DNA of 64,000 nucleotides from positions 13,853,745 to 13,917,744 of the forward strand of contig CM051456.1 in the NCBI GenBank assembly GCA_028274465.1, given 5' to 3'. Below, piece by piece: positions 46,297-59,179 of the stretch (positions are counted from its first letter, which is position 1; the number at the start of each line of letters is the position of its first letter). The notes under the pieces are model-generated. The model did no database searches. It saw only the letters and a list, made by a program, of their open reading frames with translations, and was not told where the DNA came from. Position numbers and translations under genes: made by a program. The stretch is from Plantago ovata (taxonomy: Eukaryota; Streptophyta; Magnoliopsida; Lamiales; Plantaginaceae).

Positions 46297-47534
46297 AAAA
46301 AAATGATATAATTATAATAAGAATTGTTATTATTATTACGATGTAACATTTTCTCATTTATTTTGGTCACTAATTATATATATAATCATTTTTGTACTGT
46401 TGTTTATGTTTTTATTGACACCAACCCCACGTATTTTAACTTCTTGTAATTGTAAGCAGCATGGGTTGCCCCCATTTTGGTCGGCAGGTAACTTGTTTTT
46501 CTTCTCTTTTTTTTCAAATAAATAATTAAAGAATAAAAGTTATGAAAAGCTAATTATATTATCTAACATAAGTAAGGTCTTATGCAACATGGGTATCCAA
46601 TACAACCCACTTTGAAGCTCATTACGGTCTAATAACCACGAATACGAATACGAAAGCGAATACGAATATACGAAAAACAAAAAATATTAAAATATTAAAA
46701 TACGAATACGTTAAAAATACGTTTTTATTTTATTATAATTTTATATATTTACATTATTAAAAGTATTGAACACACCTACGTGTGCATATCTAATGTTTAA
46801 TTAAATAATTAATAGTCAATCTATATTATTTATTAGTATTAATTTAGTAAACCAACACAATATATACAACAATTGCCCGGTAGAGAGGATTAGCAATTAG
46901 ACCATTTAACTAGCGTGCATTTTGTCTCTATTCAATGCCAAATTTTTTATTATAATCCACTTACATTAACCAGAAACAAATTGATGAAAAATACGTATTT
47001 AAGTGTGCGTATGTGAGCGGTGAGCGGCATACGTATTTTTCAAAAATACAAGGCAACATAAACGAGCGGGTACTACTTAGATTACAATAGTAATTAGGGT
47101 ATGATAGATAGAGAAAATTATTTATTATTTCACTCGGGCTATGAAGAAAATATTGTAACACACACACATATTCATTTATAAGTATGCCTTTAACGAAAAA
47201 TAATTAAGAATTTTTACATTATAAAAGTTTTAACTTTTTGTTCAACCCAGGGTTGGAGTCCAACCTTGCCAAAGGCTGGGGTTCGGCATTGTAGCTAGTT
47301 GATTTAAATTTCGTGAAGGATGATGCCTAAGTGGCCAAAGAACTTTTATGTTCGTAATGTTGTTATTCATCCGACATGAATATCATGGAGCTCGAATGAC
47401 CCTCTAGGCTCGGCCCATTTTGAAAACGAGTAAAAACTCAAGTTCAAGCAAGCCATATTTTCTATACTAGAATTCGAGTCTAACTCGTAACGAAAATGGA
47501 AAAAACAAATAAATAATCTAGAATCAAAAGCCTT
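46297..47534. other. Downstream flank of GA3ox copy 1
   Basis: A+T-rich; a run of CGAATACGAATACGAA-type repeats at 46640-46700 and an inverted pair of ATACGTATTT motifs at 46991-47042. No gene supported. Confidence 0.5.
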
Positions 47535-47688
47535 ATCGACTTTAGAATTTGTTTTCGAAACGGCAAATCTAACTTCCTACTCTTACTCCTACACTATACA
47601 TTTATCACCTTATAATAACTCTCCAAACACAACTATACCATACAATATAACTCCAAATACACCTATATCAACTTTTGTCTCTATCGGA
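47535..47688 (-). mobile_element. SINE cut by the assembly gap
   Basis: The 3' part (TTTCGAAACGGCAAATC, the complement of a ...TTTGCCGTTTCGAAA tail) and body match 61988-62129. The tRNA-derived head present in copy 2 (62130-62215) is missing because the contig ends here. Confidence 0.65.
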
Positions 47689-47788
47689 NNNNNNNNNNNN
47701 NNNNNNNNNNNNNNNNNNNNNNNNNNNNNNNNNNNNNNNNNNNNNNNNNNNNNNNNNNNNNNNNNNNNNNNNNNNNNNNNNNNNNNNN
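47689..47788. other. Assembly gap (100 N)
   Basis: Exactly 100 unknown bases, a conventional size for a scaffold join of unknown length. The sequence on the left continues in copy 2 (at 62130); the sequence on the right starts inside a copia LTR. Confidence 0.99.
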
Positions 47789-47923
47789 ATCTAGCTAGCA
47801 CTTGAAACCTCTCTGTACAGAAACTTGTTGGTAAATCAATACAACTAGCACATTATTTACTCTCTCTTGCAAATATGCTTTCGTTCCAATCTCGTCGATC
47901 CACTCCTGCTACCATTTCTGAAA
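47789..47923 (+). repeat. Partial 5' LTR of copia element 2
   Basis: Matches the last 135 bases of the 3' LTR (53226-53360) except one A and one C indel. The first ~250 bases are missing into the gap. Confidence 0.9.
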
Positions 47924-47935
47924 TGGTATCAGAGC
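47924..47935 (+). promoter_or_regulatory. Primer-binding site of copia 2
   Basis: TGGTATCAGAGC directly after the LTR is the canonical complement to the 3' end of initiator tRNA-Met. Confidence 0.9.
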
Positions 47936-48240
47936 GAGTTGCTAAGACCTGAGCTTCTGGTAGCATACTAAGGAGTGAGTAGATCGGTAGTTTTGTTCGA
48001 TTTGTTCGAGTTTTTTCCGGTTGTGTTGCAAGCTCAGCTCATCAATTTACCACTGGTTTTTTCGATTTTAGCTCAGATTTGCAGGTTTTATATCGATTAT
48101 AGTCACGTACCTGTTATCTGTTGATTGTGTTTGGTTACCTCGAAGAGTACTTTGCTTTTGAGGATTGTTTGGTGCTTGTTGATTTTGTGTGTTGTTGCTT
48201 ATTTTGAGATTTGGTTGGTAATTTGTTGATTGATTCCATC

Positions 48241-49456
48241 ATGGTGAACATTGAGGATGATAGTTCTGGTGGATCTAAGGTTAGTAAGGATGGGAAGGTT
48301 GATGAAAGTGGTAAGGATACTCGTGTTAAGGAGGAGGATCCTACAGATCCAAATAGCATTTACTTTCTCAGTCCTAATGAGACTCTTATCTCTGGTGCAT
48401 CTAAAGTTTGTTGAATGGTGGTAATTTTCTGATCTGGAAGAGGGAGATGTTGCGTTCACTGTCCATTAAGAATAAAACTAGCTTTGTTGATGGTACTACT
48501 GTGATGCCAAAGTTAGATAGTCCTCTCTATAGGCACTGGACTAGGTGTAACAACATAGTTCTCTCATGGCTCTTGAGTTCTGTGACGGATGAAATCAAGT
48601 CTACGGTTGTTTTTGTTGATAAGGCTAATGAGCTATGGAATAAGATTTGTCAGAGATACTCTAGGCCAGATCAAACCAGAATTTATAGGATGCAGTTTGA
48701 GATTTACTCTAAGCAACAAGGAGAGTTAACTGTTGAACAGTACTATTCTCAATTGCAAGGTCAGTGGGAAGAGCTGAGAATGTATAGGCCCATGCCTCCT
48801 TGTACTTGTGCAAAAGGTGTTCCTAATGTTGGGGAATGTGTGGCTTGTAATATGGAGGTTGATAGGATGTTTCTCTCCTCATGGGATTGAATCCTGAATA
48901 TCATCAGTTGAGGAGTCAGATTGTGTCAAGGGTTCCACAACCTAATCTGGAAGAGGCTTTTAACATTGTGAGTACTGAAGAAAGTCAAAGGGCTATTTCA
49001 GCTGGTTCTTTGCATCAACCAGAGGTGGCTGCTACTTTCAATTCTAGTGTGATGAAAAGGAAGAACAGAGCTAATCTCTTCTGTGATCACTGTAAGACTA
49101 GTGGACATACTGAGGAGTCTTGCTACAGGTTGATAGGATATCCACCAGGCTTCAAGTTTCACAACAATAGTGAGAAGAAGTCCAATCAGTCTAAGAATGC
49201 ACAGAACAATTATTCTCAGAATCAGTTCACTCAGTTCAAGTCTAACCAGTATCAGAATGGCTCGCAATATAAGCAACCATCTCAGCAACAAAGGTTTCCC
49301 AACTCAAAGGGATTTGCTAACCAGGTTATGGTGGACCAGTCTCAGTTTCCTAATTCCAAGGGTTTTCAACAATCAGGTTATGATGGATTTTCCTGGTCAG
49401 TACAACCAGATGAAGGCACACATGGCTCAGATGCAGCAGTTTATGAACATGGTTGA
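48241..49456 (+). pseudogene. Copia 2 gag
   Basis: Starts MVNIEDDSSGGSKVSKDG at 48241. After a frame change near 48405 it reads LNGGNFLIWKREMLRSLSIK and the capsid-like QMFEIYSKQQGE region. Another change near 48880 leads to MGLNPEYHQLRSQI and the zinc knuckle CDHCKTSGHTEESC (about 49084-49125), then a Q/N-rich stretch. A third change near 49390 leads into the protease frame. Structural protein of the virus-like particle when intact. Confidence 0.88.
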
Positions 49457-50994
49457 CAAGTCTATGGTTCCAGCTCTTAACAATGGCAATAGCTCTCCTG
49501 GTTCCAGTGGCTCCAGAGATGCAGGGGAGAATTCTCTTATGGTTCTTGATAACCCTTCTCAGGAGAAGTTTGCAGGTATGAAATACATTTACTCTACTGT
49601 CATACATGCTCATAATATCATTTCTGGTCTTAGGAATCATTTTGTTATAGATACAGGAGCCACAGACCATGTCATATATGATGAAAGATTGTTTACTTCA
49701 CATGTTACTACTGAAACTGATGCTTGTGTGCAACTGCCTGATAGAACTGTTATACCTGTTACTAAAGTAGGTCATGTGAAAATAAGTGATCATTTTACTT
49801 TGGAAAATGTTATGTTTGTGCCTGAATTTCAAGTTAATCTCATGTCTGTCAGTAAGATCACAGATGCTGGTGTTTTTCATGTTTTATTTACTCATGAGCA
49901 TTGCTATCTCCAGGACATTTCTTCAGGGACAATGACTGGGCTAGGTAGAAGATACAAGTCTTTATTTGTCATGAAAGTTCCAGATAGAGTTCCTGCTACT
50001 GTGTCTACTTATACTTCTGCACATAGTGCTATTTTACATGTAACTCGAGCATGATGACAGTTTACTTTGGCACAATAGGTTGGGTCACCCTTCTTTGATA
50101 GAATAAAGCTCATAGATTCTTCTGTAGTTAAGTGTTCAGAACACAAAGATTGTACTGTTTGTTTGGAAGCTAAGATGAGAAAACTTGTTTTTCCTATTGG
50201 AACTCATATATCTGAAAATGTTTTTGACTTGGTTCACTTTGATGTTTGGGGACCATATGCTAAACCTAGTTTGAATGGGCATCATTACTTTCTCACTATT
50301 GTGGATGATCACAGTAGATTCACTTGGATTCATTTGTTCAAACAAAAGCATGAAGTTAAACATATTATCAAGCATTTTCTTGCTATGGTTCTTACTGTGC
50401 ATGGTAGGCAAGTTAAGATGATCAGAACTGATAATGGTACAGAATTCAATGTGCAATATTCTGTCTCCCTTGGGCATTATTCATCAACGCAGTTGTGCTT
50501 ACACTCCACAACAAAATAGTGTTGTGGAAAGAAAGCATCAACATCTGCTGAATGTAGCTAGAGCCTTATTGTTTCAATCTTCTTTAGATTTGAAATTTTG
50601 GGGTGATGCAGTTCTTACTGCAGCTCATCTTATCAATAGAATGCCTGCTCTAATTCTTGATAAGAAATCTCCTTATTTGCTCTTATATGGAGAAGAACCT
50701 GATTATGCACATTTGCGCACTTTTGGATGTTTATGTTATGTTCTTACTCCTGCAGTTCATAGGAACAAGTTTTCTCCTAGAAGTGAACCTTGTGTGTTTA
50801 TTGGTTATCCACCTCATATCAAAGGATATAAGGTCTATAATCTTAAAACACACAAAGTTTCTATTTCTAGAGATGTAAAATTTTTGGAGTTTCATTTTCC
50901 TTACAAAGACACTCATGTGTTACCTGGTTCTGGAGATTTCATCTCAGTACTCAGGATATGGATTTTCTTTTTCCTCCTGTTACAGATGATATGA
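49390..50994 (+). pseudogene. Copia 2 protease and integrase
   Basis: The protease active site VIDTGATDHV lies near 49650. The gag-pre-integrase WHNRLGHPS (about 50070) is followed by a frame break. Integrase continues at 50163 with DVWGP and RTDNGTEF (the first two acidic residues) and, after a further break near 50460, TPQQNSVVERKHQH with the catalytic Glu and the C-terminal LRTFGCLCYV region. The frames are therefore in at least four pieces. Confidence 0.9.
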
Positions 50995-52945
50995 CTGCTA
51001 AAGCATCATCACCTGAAGTTTCTTCTTCTTTACCTGATGCTAGTACACAGGATATTACTTTCACTCCTTCTCCTGACTCTTCTTTATCTATGCCTTTGCA
51101 GTCTTCATCTTCTACTCCTCTATCTTCTCATTCTTCATCTTCTTCCTTATCTTCTTCTCCTCTTATTCCCATTCCTATGGGTTCTTTGTCACCTTCACCT
51201 GTCTCTATTTCTTCTCCTCCTCCTCTGAGGAAGTCTGTTAGAGAGAGACAGCCTAATGTTAGGATGAAGGACTATTATTGTAAACTTTATCATAATCAGG
51301 TTATATCTACTCCTCATAGTAGGTATCCTCTTTGTAATTTCATTGCTTATTCTCATGTTCCTCTTGCTCAGAAGTCTTATGCTCTGAATCTCATGATTCA
51401 CTCAGAGCCTAAGTCTTATAAAGAGGCTGTTCTTTCACCTCATTGGCAGGAAGCTATGAATGCTGAATTGTCAGCTCTTCAGAACAATCATACTTGGACT
51501 GAAGTTTTACTTCCTTCTGGTCACACTCCTATAGGTTGTAAATATGTCTATAAGACCAAGCTTAAATCAGATGGGTCTTTAGATAAATATAAAGTCCGTT
51601 TGGTTGCTAAAGGTTATTCTCAACAGTTTGGTCATGATTATAATGAAACATTTAGTCCTGTGGCTAAATTGACTACTGTGAGAACTTTTCTAGCTTTAGT
51701 TGCTTCTTACAATTGGCCTTGTGAGCAGATGGATGTTGCTAATGCATTCCTTAATGGTGACTTGGATGAAGAAATTTACATGGAAGCTCCACCTGGCTAC
51801 TTGTTTCAGGGGGAGTTAGCCAGTAAAGCTTCTTCTAAGCCTGTACTTAAGTTACAGAAGTCTCTTTATGGGTTGAAACAAGCATCCAGGCAATGGAATT
51901 TGAAATTTACTGAGATTTTGGTTTCTTTAGGTTTTGTGCAGTCTATTGCAGATTACTCTATGTTCACAAAGCATCATGGAAATCATTTTGTTGCATTACT
52001 TGTGTATGTAGATGACATAATTTTGACTGGTACTTCTATGGATGAAATTTCTGCTGTCAAATCATCTTTACATTCACAGTTTAAGATTAGAGATCTTGGA
52101 GAGGTTAAATACTTTCTTGGTTTAGAGATTTCAAGAACTTCTAAAGGTCTTCATCTCTGTCAAAGAAAGTATACCTTAGAGATCTTAAGTGAAACAGGTC
52201 TTACAGATTGTAAGCCTGTGGTTACCCCTATGGAGTTGAATCTCAAGCTATGGCTTGAAGAAGAATCAACTGGGGAGTTACTTCTTGACTCTACAACCTA
52301 TAGAAAGCTTGTGGGCAAGTTGATATATTTAAACATTACAAGGCCAGACATATCTTTTACAGTTGGAGTTTTAAGCCAGTTTATGGATAAACCCACTAGA
52401 ACACACATGACTGCAGCCTTAAGAGTTGTTAAGTACCTGAAGAATTCACCTGGTCAAGGTTACTGTTCTCTTCAGGTAGTGTTCTGAATCTTGTGGCCTT
52501 TTGTGACTCTGATTGGGCTTCTTGTCCATTTACTAGGAGATCAACTACAGGTTACTGTATCTTCTTAGGAAATTCTCTCATTAGTTGGAAAAGTAAGAAG
52601 CAAGCTACTGTTAGCAAGTCTTCTTCTGAAGCTGAATATAGAGCGCTTTCTTACACAACTAGTGAGATAGTTTGGCTTATATCTTTGTTGAAGGATTTGA
52701 ATATTGTTCAAAAGCATCCGGTTACCTTACATTGTGACAACCAGTCTGCTATATACCTCACGAAAAATCCAGTTTTCCATGAGAGGACAAAGCATTTGGA
52801 AATTGATTGTCATTATGTAAGGGAAAAGGTGCTAGCTAAAGTTGTAAATGTTGTATATATACCAGGCAGCAGCAGCTTGCAGATTTGTTTACAAAAGCGC
52901 TTCCAAGTGATCAAATGCATTATCTTCTCTCCAAGATGTGCATAA
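50958..52945 (+). pseudogene. Copia 2 reverse transcriptase and RNase H
   Basis: Opens with a Ser-rich linker, then GCKYVYKTKLKSDGSLDKYK, VANAFLNGDLDEEIYM, KSLYGLKQASRQWN and the catalytic VYVDDIILTG (about 52002-52031). RNase H follows in another frame from 52493: [41 protein letters not shown] last frame change near 52867 breaks the C-terminal [10 protein letters not shown] region, which reappears as [17 protein letters not shown] from 52885. The catalytic residues of both enzymes are present. Confidence 0.92.
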
Positions 52946-52963
52946 TTGACATATATGCACCTC

Positions 52964-52974
52964 TTGAGGGGGAG
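52964..52974 (+). promoter_or_regulatory. Polypurine tract of copia 2
   Basis: TTGAGGGGGAG immediately before the 3' LTR, the usual plus-strand primer of plant copia elements. Confidence 0.9.
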
Positions 52975-53360
52975 TATCAGAAAGAGAAGCAGAAGAACAT
53001 CACAGCTTATCTGGAGATAATAAGGGAACAAGACAGATTTGATGATGGTGAACCCAGTTCGTCCAAATCCGCTGCGTTATCTGTCTCTAGTTCGCGAGTT
53101 ATCAACAGAGCTTTAGTAAATAGGCAGTATTATGTAGAAAGCGTGCTTTCCATATTGCACGACTTTTGTATATAGTTTTTTTTACTTCTTCAGTTTAATT
53201 ATTGTTCTTCCCTTTTTGTATAAATATCTAGCTAGCACTTGAAACCTCTCTGTACAGAAAACTTGTTGGTAAATCAATACAACTAGCACATTATTTACTC
53301 TCTCTTGCAAATATGCTTTCGTTCCAATCTCGTCGATCCACTCTGCTACCATTTCTGAAA
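52975..53360 (+). repeat. 3' LTR of copia element 2
   Basis: 386 bp starting TATCAGAAAGAG and ending CCATTTCTGAAA, short inverted termini. A TATA-like TATAAATA is near 53219. It abuts the first base of segment copy 2. Confidence 0.9.
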
Positions 53361-53883
53361 AACACACGATCGATCGGATAACATCCGGAAATCGAAAGGC
53401 ACATATATATATCTATGTGGATATGGTTGGATCACCATGGCCTCCACCGTCCTGGAGATGGACCAATCATTCCATGCTACATTATTATTAATATATATTA
53501 AATCCAATATGCAGCATTCAGTGACTTCTCAATTCCAAAATATTTTGTTCGTGATAGGCTGGCTACTACTGTATATATATATAAATCCAACATGGATGAT
53601 CGATCTTGGATAAATAAACTTAAAATATATATGTAGTTTAAATTTATCAGAGAAATGAAGTAAGGAAAATATGACTTGGATTAATAACAGATCGTGACTT
53701 CGAGGAGAAGGTGAGCAGTTTATTGGGCAGCATCTACAAAGTTAACTTACGTACACTGTGTTGACTGTTGCATATATTATATATATGCTGGGCTGGCTAG
53801 CTGGCTGGTGGTTTTGTCAGCCCTGATCGATCTCTATAATCATAACCACATAAACCACATGCGTCTCCTGTGGTCAGTATGCC

Positions 53884-54033
53884 TAGCTCTTTCCTAATTT
53901 GATTTCTTTGTTTTCCTAATTATATACTCATGTAGCTCTTTCCTAATTTGATCTCTTTGTTTTCCTAATTATATACTCATGTAGCTCTTTCCTAATTTGA
54001 TCTCTTTGTTTTTCTAATTATATACTCATGTAG
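53884..54033. repeat. 48-49-bp minisatellite, copy 2
   Basis: Three tandem units as at 39447-39595, with one extra base in the first unit (GATTTC for GATTC). Confidence 0.85.
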
Positions 54034-57000
54034 CTAGCTAGCTACTAGTTGCAAGCCAGCAAGGGATGGAGTTTATATAGGTGTGGACGAATGGTAAAAG
54101 TATTGAAGTTGTAATGAGAGGTCGGGGTGTAAATCTCGACTGAGGTATAAAGGTGATTTATGATATTTTGGAGTTATAAGAGGGTTAAAGAGTAGTGTAG
54201 GGGTAAGAATAGGAATAGGAGTAGAGTAGGATAAATTGATCATTTAAAAAAAAAGTTGCGAGCTAGAGATAATATTGGATCCAGTGGCGGCTCGAGCCTT
54301 GGGATGGTTATTCGGCTCATCCACTCAAGGAGGCCAATCTGTGTTCTACCCCCATTTTACAGGGCCCAGGCCAGTTCAAGCCCGGCTCGCTACTATACAT
54401 ATTTATCGGAGTAAAACGTTTCTACTGAGTTAGAAATAATTCTTTTCGTCTAAACAGTATTGAACAAATATGATTTAATGAAGTTGAACTAAATTTAATT
54501 GTAGTATAAACTATATCAAACAAATATGAACAGAAATGAATGAAGCTGGACAAAACTGAACAGAACGTAAATTAATGAGTTTCAGAGGAAGATAACAAAG
54601 TCTTAGTCGTCGTAAATATTTGTCAATGCTATTATATATCCTTTTACACCGAAATCATTTTAAAAAGGGTAAGATCGATGTTTATATTAATATAATACTT
54701 ACTCTTGTACACTACTTTTGGGCTTAATGAACTTTTTTGTTATTTCAAAAAAAATAAAATATAATACTTACTCCATTTCTCATTAAGCTTTCCATTTCAT
54801 TTCCCGTTGATGTTTTTATTCCGTTTGGCCTCATATTGATCCTAAATCATACCAAAAACGTAGTTTACGAAAAAGTTATATTTTGAAAATATAATGATTA
54901 AATGTTCACAATATATGTAAACATTTGACCTTATCAGTGTTCAGTCACTTATCGTCTGTCAGTCACCTTATTAACTCGTTTTGTCAAACATAACTATGTC
55001 CCAAAGTTTACCGCATTAAGATTAATTACTTGTATGTTGTTTATATTTAAAATTGATGCATCATTAACTCGATATGTATCGGCTGCTTTAAATTTACCGA
55101 TCATTTTGCAACTTTTTGTGGATACTGTTATTTTTTATATTTATGTTTGTTTTTACGTTATATGAACTCTACTATACGAATGCCATTATACATATATTGA
55201 CTTGTTGATCCGCATGTGTATGTACTACTCTGTTGAGATTTCGGTTTAGGTTTGAGGTTGTCATTCGGTAATTCGTCATCATACGCACAAATTCAGCGTC
55301 CTCCAACTATATATTGCATAAAAATGTTAGATCGGTTGTGATCTACCATAGAAGTCATCATCGATTCGTGGAGAACAAAATCAGACGTAGGTTTTCAGGA
55401 AAGCATCATGATTATCAACATAAAAGTAAATTATACTTGCGGGCAAAGCCCTCTAGCACTAATATAGTAGCTAGTTTACAGTTTAGTTGACAATCGTCTA
55501 ATCGTGACTAAACGTTTAAAACTCTAAATGTAAACGAACTGTTAAGATATATTCAATACATAATTTAATTGCCTCTACTTTTTTAATTTTTTTTTAAGCG
55601 GTAAAAAAACTTTTATTACTTAATGAACACAAGTAATGCACCGAACATGATACAACTGACATACACATAACATTCCTCCGACTTAAAAATTGTAACATCA
55701 TCCGAACAGATTACAAACCAATTTACAAAGCCTCAAAAGATCAATGATACTGATAAGCCTTCTGACTATACTAATTGCCTCTATTTCTAAGATGTTTCTA
55801 CAACATTAATTGCAATAATATCTAAAAAACTGATTTATTCATGAATAAACTATACTTCTAGATAGTACTTGATTAATCTAGTGACGAACAAATTTTACCT
55901 TTTCCAAAAATGTGTGTCCGGGTCACGTGAATAACATATGCACACACATTGATAATTACGTACATGTCGCATGTCCCATGTTTGGCATGTCTTAGGGTTT
56001 GCCAAATGTGCCACCGTTACCTTTGTTCGCATTATATTTTGGTCACAATTTGGACCACAAAAACTGAGTTTGAGTTGATGATGATGATGATATATGATTA
56101 CCACGAACCAAATCCAAAATGCTCAAAGCTTTTGGCTTGTGGTGGCGACGAGAAGCGGCAAAGGATAGTGCTAAACAATTAGCATATACTTAACACTTAT
56201 ATTCTCACCTCTCAGAATCAAATACTACTATTTATTTATCATAAAAGTTTTGTTCATTTGAGTTTAATTAGTTACTGTAGTTTATTCCTTTGATTTCATG
56301 TCTCTCACCATCATATTTATAATGATCAACAACAACATAACATGGCTGTCCACTTAGAGATTGTAATTGAGAATCAATTAATAATCTTTTAATTGACTAA
56401 TACTCGTAATACGTTAATGGTAGGACACATATGATCACAGGATATATGCCGTTTGTCCTTATTGACAAAAGATATTGTACAAATATGAAATATATATCTC
56501 TGGCAGAACAAGGCCCGAACATATGGTCCATATTTTGAATATTCTAGACAATAATGCCCTTCCGAATATTATCTGAATATTTTCTTATGTATCCTCATAT
56601 ATTCTTATATTGTGTATGTATATATGTGTGTCACCATACTAATAGTTCGCCAGTGAAGATAATATATCCCCATCGCCTTTATAATGAAACTATCCCCAAG
56701 TGAGAGTGTGATATAATCCTCGATAAATCTGTTTAAATTAAGAGTGGATTTTGAGATTTGAATTTTTATTTTATTGAAATTTTGGATTGAGTTAAAATAA
56801 ATAAATGAATAGATAAAATAAGAAAAAATTGGTACAATAATTATTTGAGAGCTTCAAAAATCACGTCCAATAATTTTTATGCAAACAACGGGTTTGTTGT
56901 TACAATAAAAGTAGTCTTGAGTCTATCCACTAATTATAAATAAAGCATGATAAAAGTTCTTATTTAAAGTACGATAAGTTAAAGCTAGCGGTACGAAGAG

Positions 57001-57486
57001 AATATGGCATGAAGAAATGAACAATTACTTGAATTGATCATTTTCTTTTAAGGTCATCTCATAAGATTCGTTGTCGAAGGCTGCAAGTGTGACCAAGTAT
57101 TTGAGTTTGCTAAAGCTCGCGCGTCCTAGGTTCTTGAGAATTTTGATCAAGTAGTCCCAAAGGGCAAGGACAAGTGTGTCATTTCATAAAGAAAAACTAG
57201 GTTAATTTTGTCTGTTAGTGATTGTGAGATTAGGACCGAGGCAAAGTAGTGAGGAAGATATCATGAAGATGTTTGTTCAAGTTGAGGACAAAATTAAGAC
57301 AATGGCACATGGAAAGGTATAGGGGCCCCTAACATGTAATGGTAGTAAATTAGTAATGGAATGGAATGGAATCCCTCCATTCTTCTCTCAACTTTGATTG
57401 GTATTTAAGAGTTGTGTGGCTTCTAATCCATCTCAAACTTTTTCTATTGCATTTTCTCCTTTGTCTAAAAAAGCACCATCATATAT

Positions 57487-57988
57487 ACAATGTGGTCAAT
57501 TATTTTTCCAATTATGTATCTTATTTTGTCTACTTCCCCTCGTTGCCTTGTTATTAATGTATTATTGTTTTGCAACCATACGAACAAAGATTCAACTCTG
57601 GATTAAAATTTAAGTCATACCTCTATTTTGAGATATTTTCCTCCATTTTGAGAAAATTATTTCGGTGAGAAACCAACTTTCTCACCCCTAAAACGTCTTA
57701 TAACTTATCGATCATGAAATATGAATAAGATGATGCATATACACAATGTAGTCAATCATTTTTCCAATTATGTAACTTGTTTTGTCTAGTTCCCCTCGTC
57801 CCTTGCTATTAATGCACTATTGTTTTGCAACCATATAAAGATTCAACTCTCGATTAGGATTTAAGGCGTAACTCTATCTTGAGATATTTTCCTTCAATTT
57901 GAGACAATTATTTCGGTGAAAAGCCAACTTTCTCAACATTAAACGTCTTGTAACTTATCGATCATAAGATATGAAATATGATGATGCC
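57487..57988. repeat. Diverged 256-bp tandem duplication, copy 2
   Basis: Same two units and period as at 43052-43553. Confidence 0.75.
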
Positions 57989-58437
57989 TATAAAGAAATC
58001 GAAGGTCAATACTTAATTATGTTCCCCAACACACTTGAGTTTCAGCTCTATATAGGTTCATTGAGATATAAGTAGTAAGGGCCAACCTGCCTTAGAGAGA
58101 TGGATAGTGTCTTAATCGAGACTGATGGTTTGAAGAATAAATCTCTTCCGCTCTTTCGAATTATAGTAGGGGAGAATGAAGGTTAACTCATAAATGCGGT
58201 GGTTGAACTTAGTTATAGGAAATGCATGAGGACCTGATCCCTTAAAACCTGAAAGTTTGTCTCCTTCGTACGATCGTTACATGTGTCGCCATCTCGTGCC
58301 TCCTAGGACTAAACAGTTATGAGATCTTGATCCATCGGCCCTGACCTTCGGGCATCGAAAGAGATTCTACATTCAGGCGTTATGAATGACTAAGATGGCC
58401 GAAGGGAAGCCTTCGTTCGTCTTTTCTCAAATTTGAT

Positions 58438-58592
58438 CGACGCCACCCGCCTGCAACTTTTCATCCAAAGACATCTCAAGTATGTCGGTCAATTATATTA
58501 CAGGAATGGGCTAAAATAAAAACCCATAATTTGTAATTGACTGACAGAGCTGAAATGGCTCTGGATGGAAGGTTGTAGGTGGGTGGCGTCGT
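58438..58592. repeat. Inverted repeat upstream of GA3ox copy 2
   Basis: Same ~32-bp arms as at 44003-44155; one extra T in the left arm. Confidence 0.7.
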
Positions 58593-58977
58593 GCTAGAGA
58601 GCAGGATGCTTCCTGGCAGGGCGTTACAGGATAAAGTATTAAAAATTAAAAACATAAAAAGAAACATATAACTGAATAAGATTGACGAAAAAGAAAAAAT
58701 GTAAAAAAAATAAAAAAAATCAGAGTAATTGGAATGAGGTTTCAACTTTCAATTGTTTAATCATCTAGAAAAACTTCCAATGTGTATGTAAAATTTGATT
58801 GTTCTTCTCTGAGCATGAACGACAAAGTTGTTTTGTCTTGCAATAAAAGTTATTCAAAATAAAATTTACCGCTCTACCACATGCACACGTACAAATACTG
58901 ACACACAAAACAGTACTAAAAGATAAAATATATTCAAGATCCTTACTCATTGAGTGGTCACTTTCCCTTCCATCTTC

Positions 58978-58985
58978 TATATAAG
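58978..58985 (+). promoter_or_regulatory. TATA box of GA3ox copy 2
   Basis: TATATAAG, 202 bp before the start codon at 59180. Confidence 0.55.
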
Positions 58986-59179
58986 CACTTTATAGGCACA
59001 ACCAAATTTCCACACAACAATTCCATTCAAGTTTATTTCCCCTATAATCCTCCTCCATACAAGGAGTTTGATTAAGTACAAACCTTCTATTTAAACTTCC
59101 ACTCTTTTTCCAGAGACTCATCATTTCAGTACTAAAAAAACCTTTAATTAGTACTATCTCATATTTCTTTCTATCCACG

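Larger units (their letters stand above)
38922..47688 (+). repeat. Copy 1 of an 8.77-kb duplicated segment
   Basis: Collinear with 53361-62129 over its whole length. Differences seen by eye are almost entirely single-base changes in homopolymer or AT-repeat length. Copy 1 ends at the assembly gap in the middle of a SINE. It contains the first GA3ox copy. Probably an allelic or overlapping contig rather than a true duplicate (see findings). Confidence 0.9.
47789..53360 (+). mobile_element. Ty1/copia LTR retrotransposon 2, plus strand, 5' LTR truncated by the gap
   Basis: A partial 5' LTR (47789-47923), primer-binding site, gag, protease, integrase, reverse transcriptase and RNase H, polypurine tract, and a full 3' LTR (52975-53360, 386 bp). 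The shared 135 bp of the LTRs differ by two single-base indels and no substitutions, so the insertion is young. In spite of this the coding region carries about eight frame breaks. The left flank and target duplication are lost in the gap; the right flank is the first base of segment copy 2. Confidence 0.93.
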
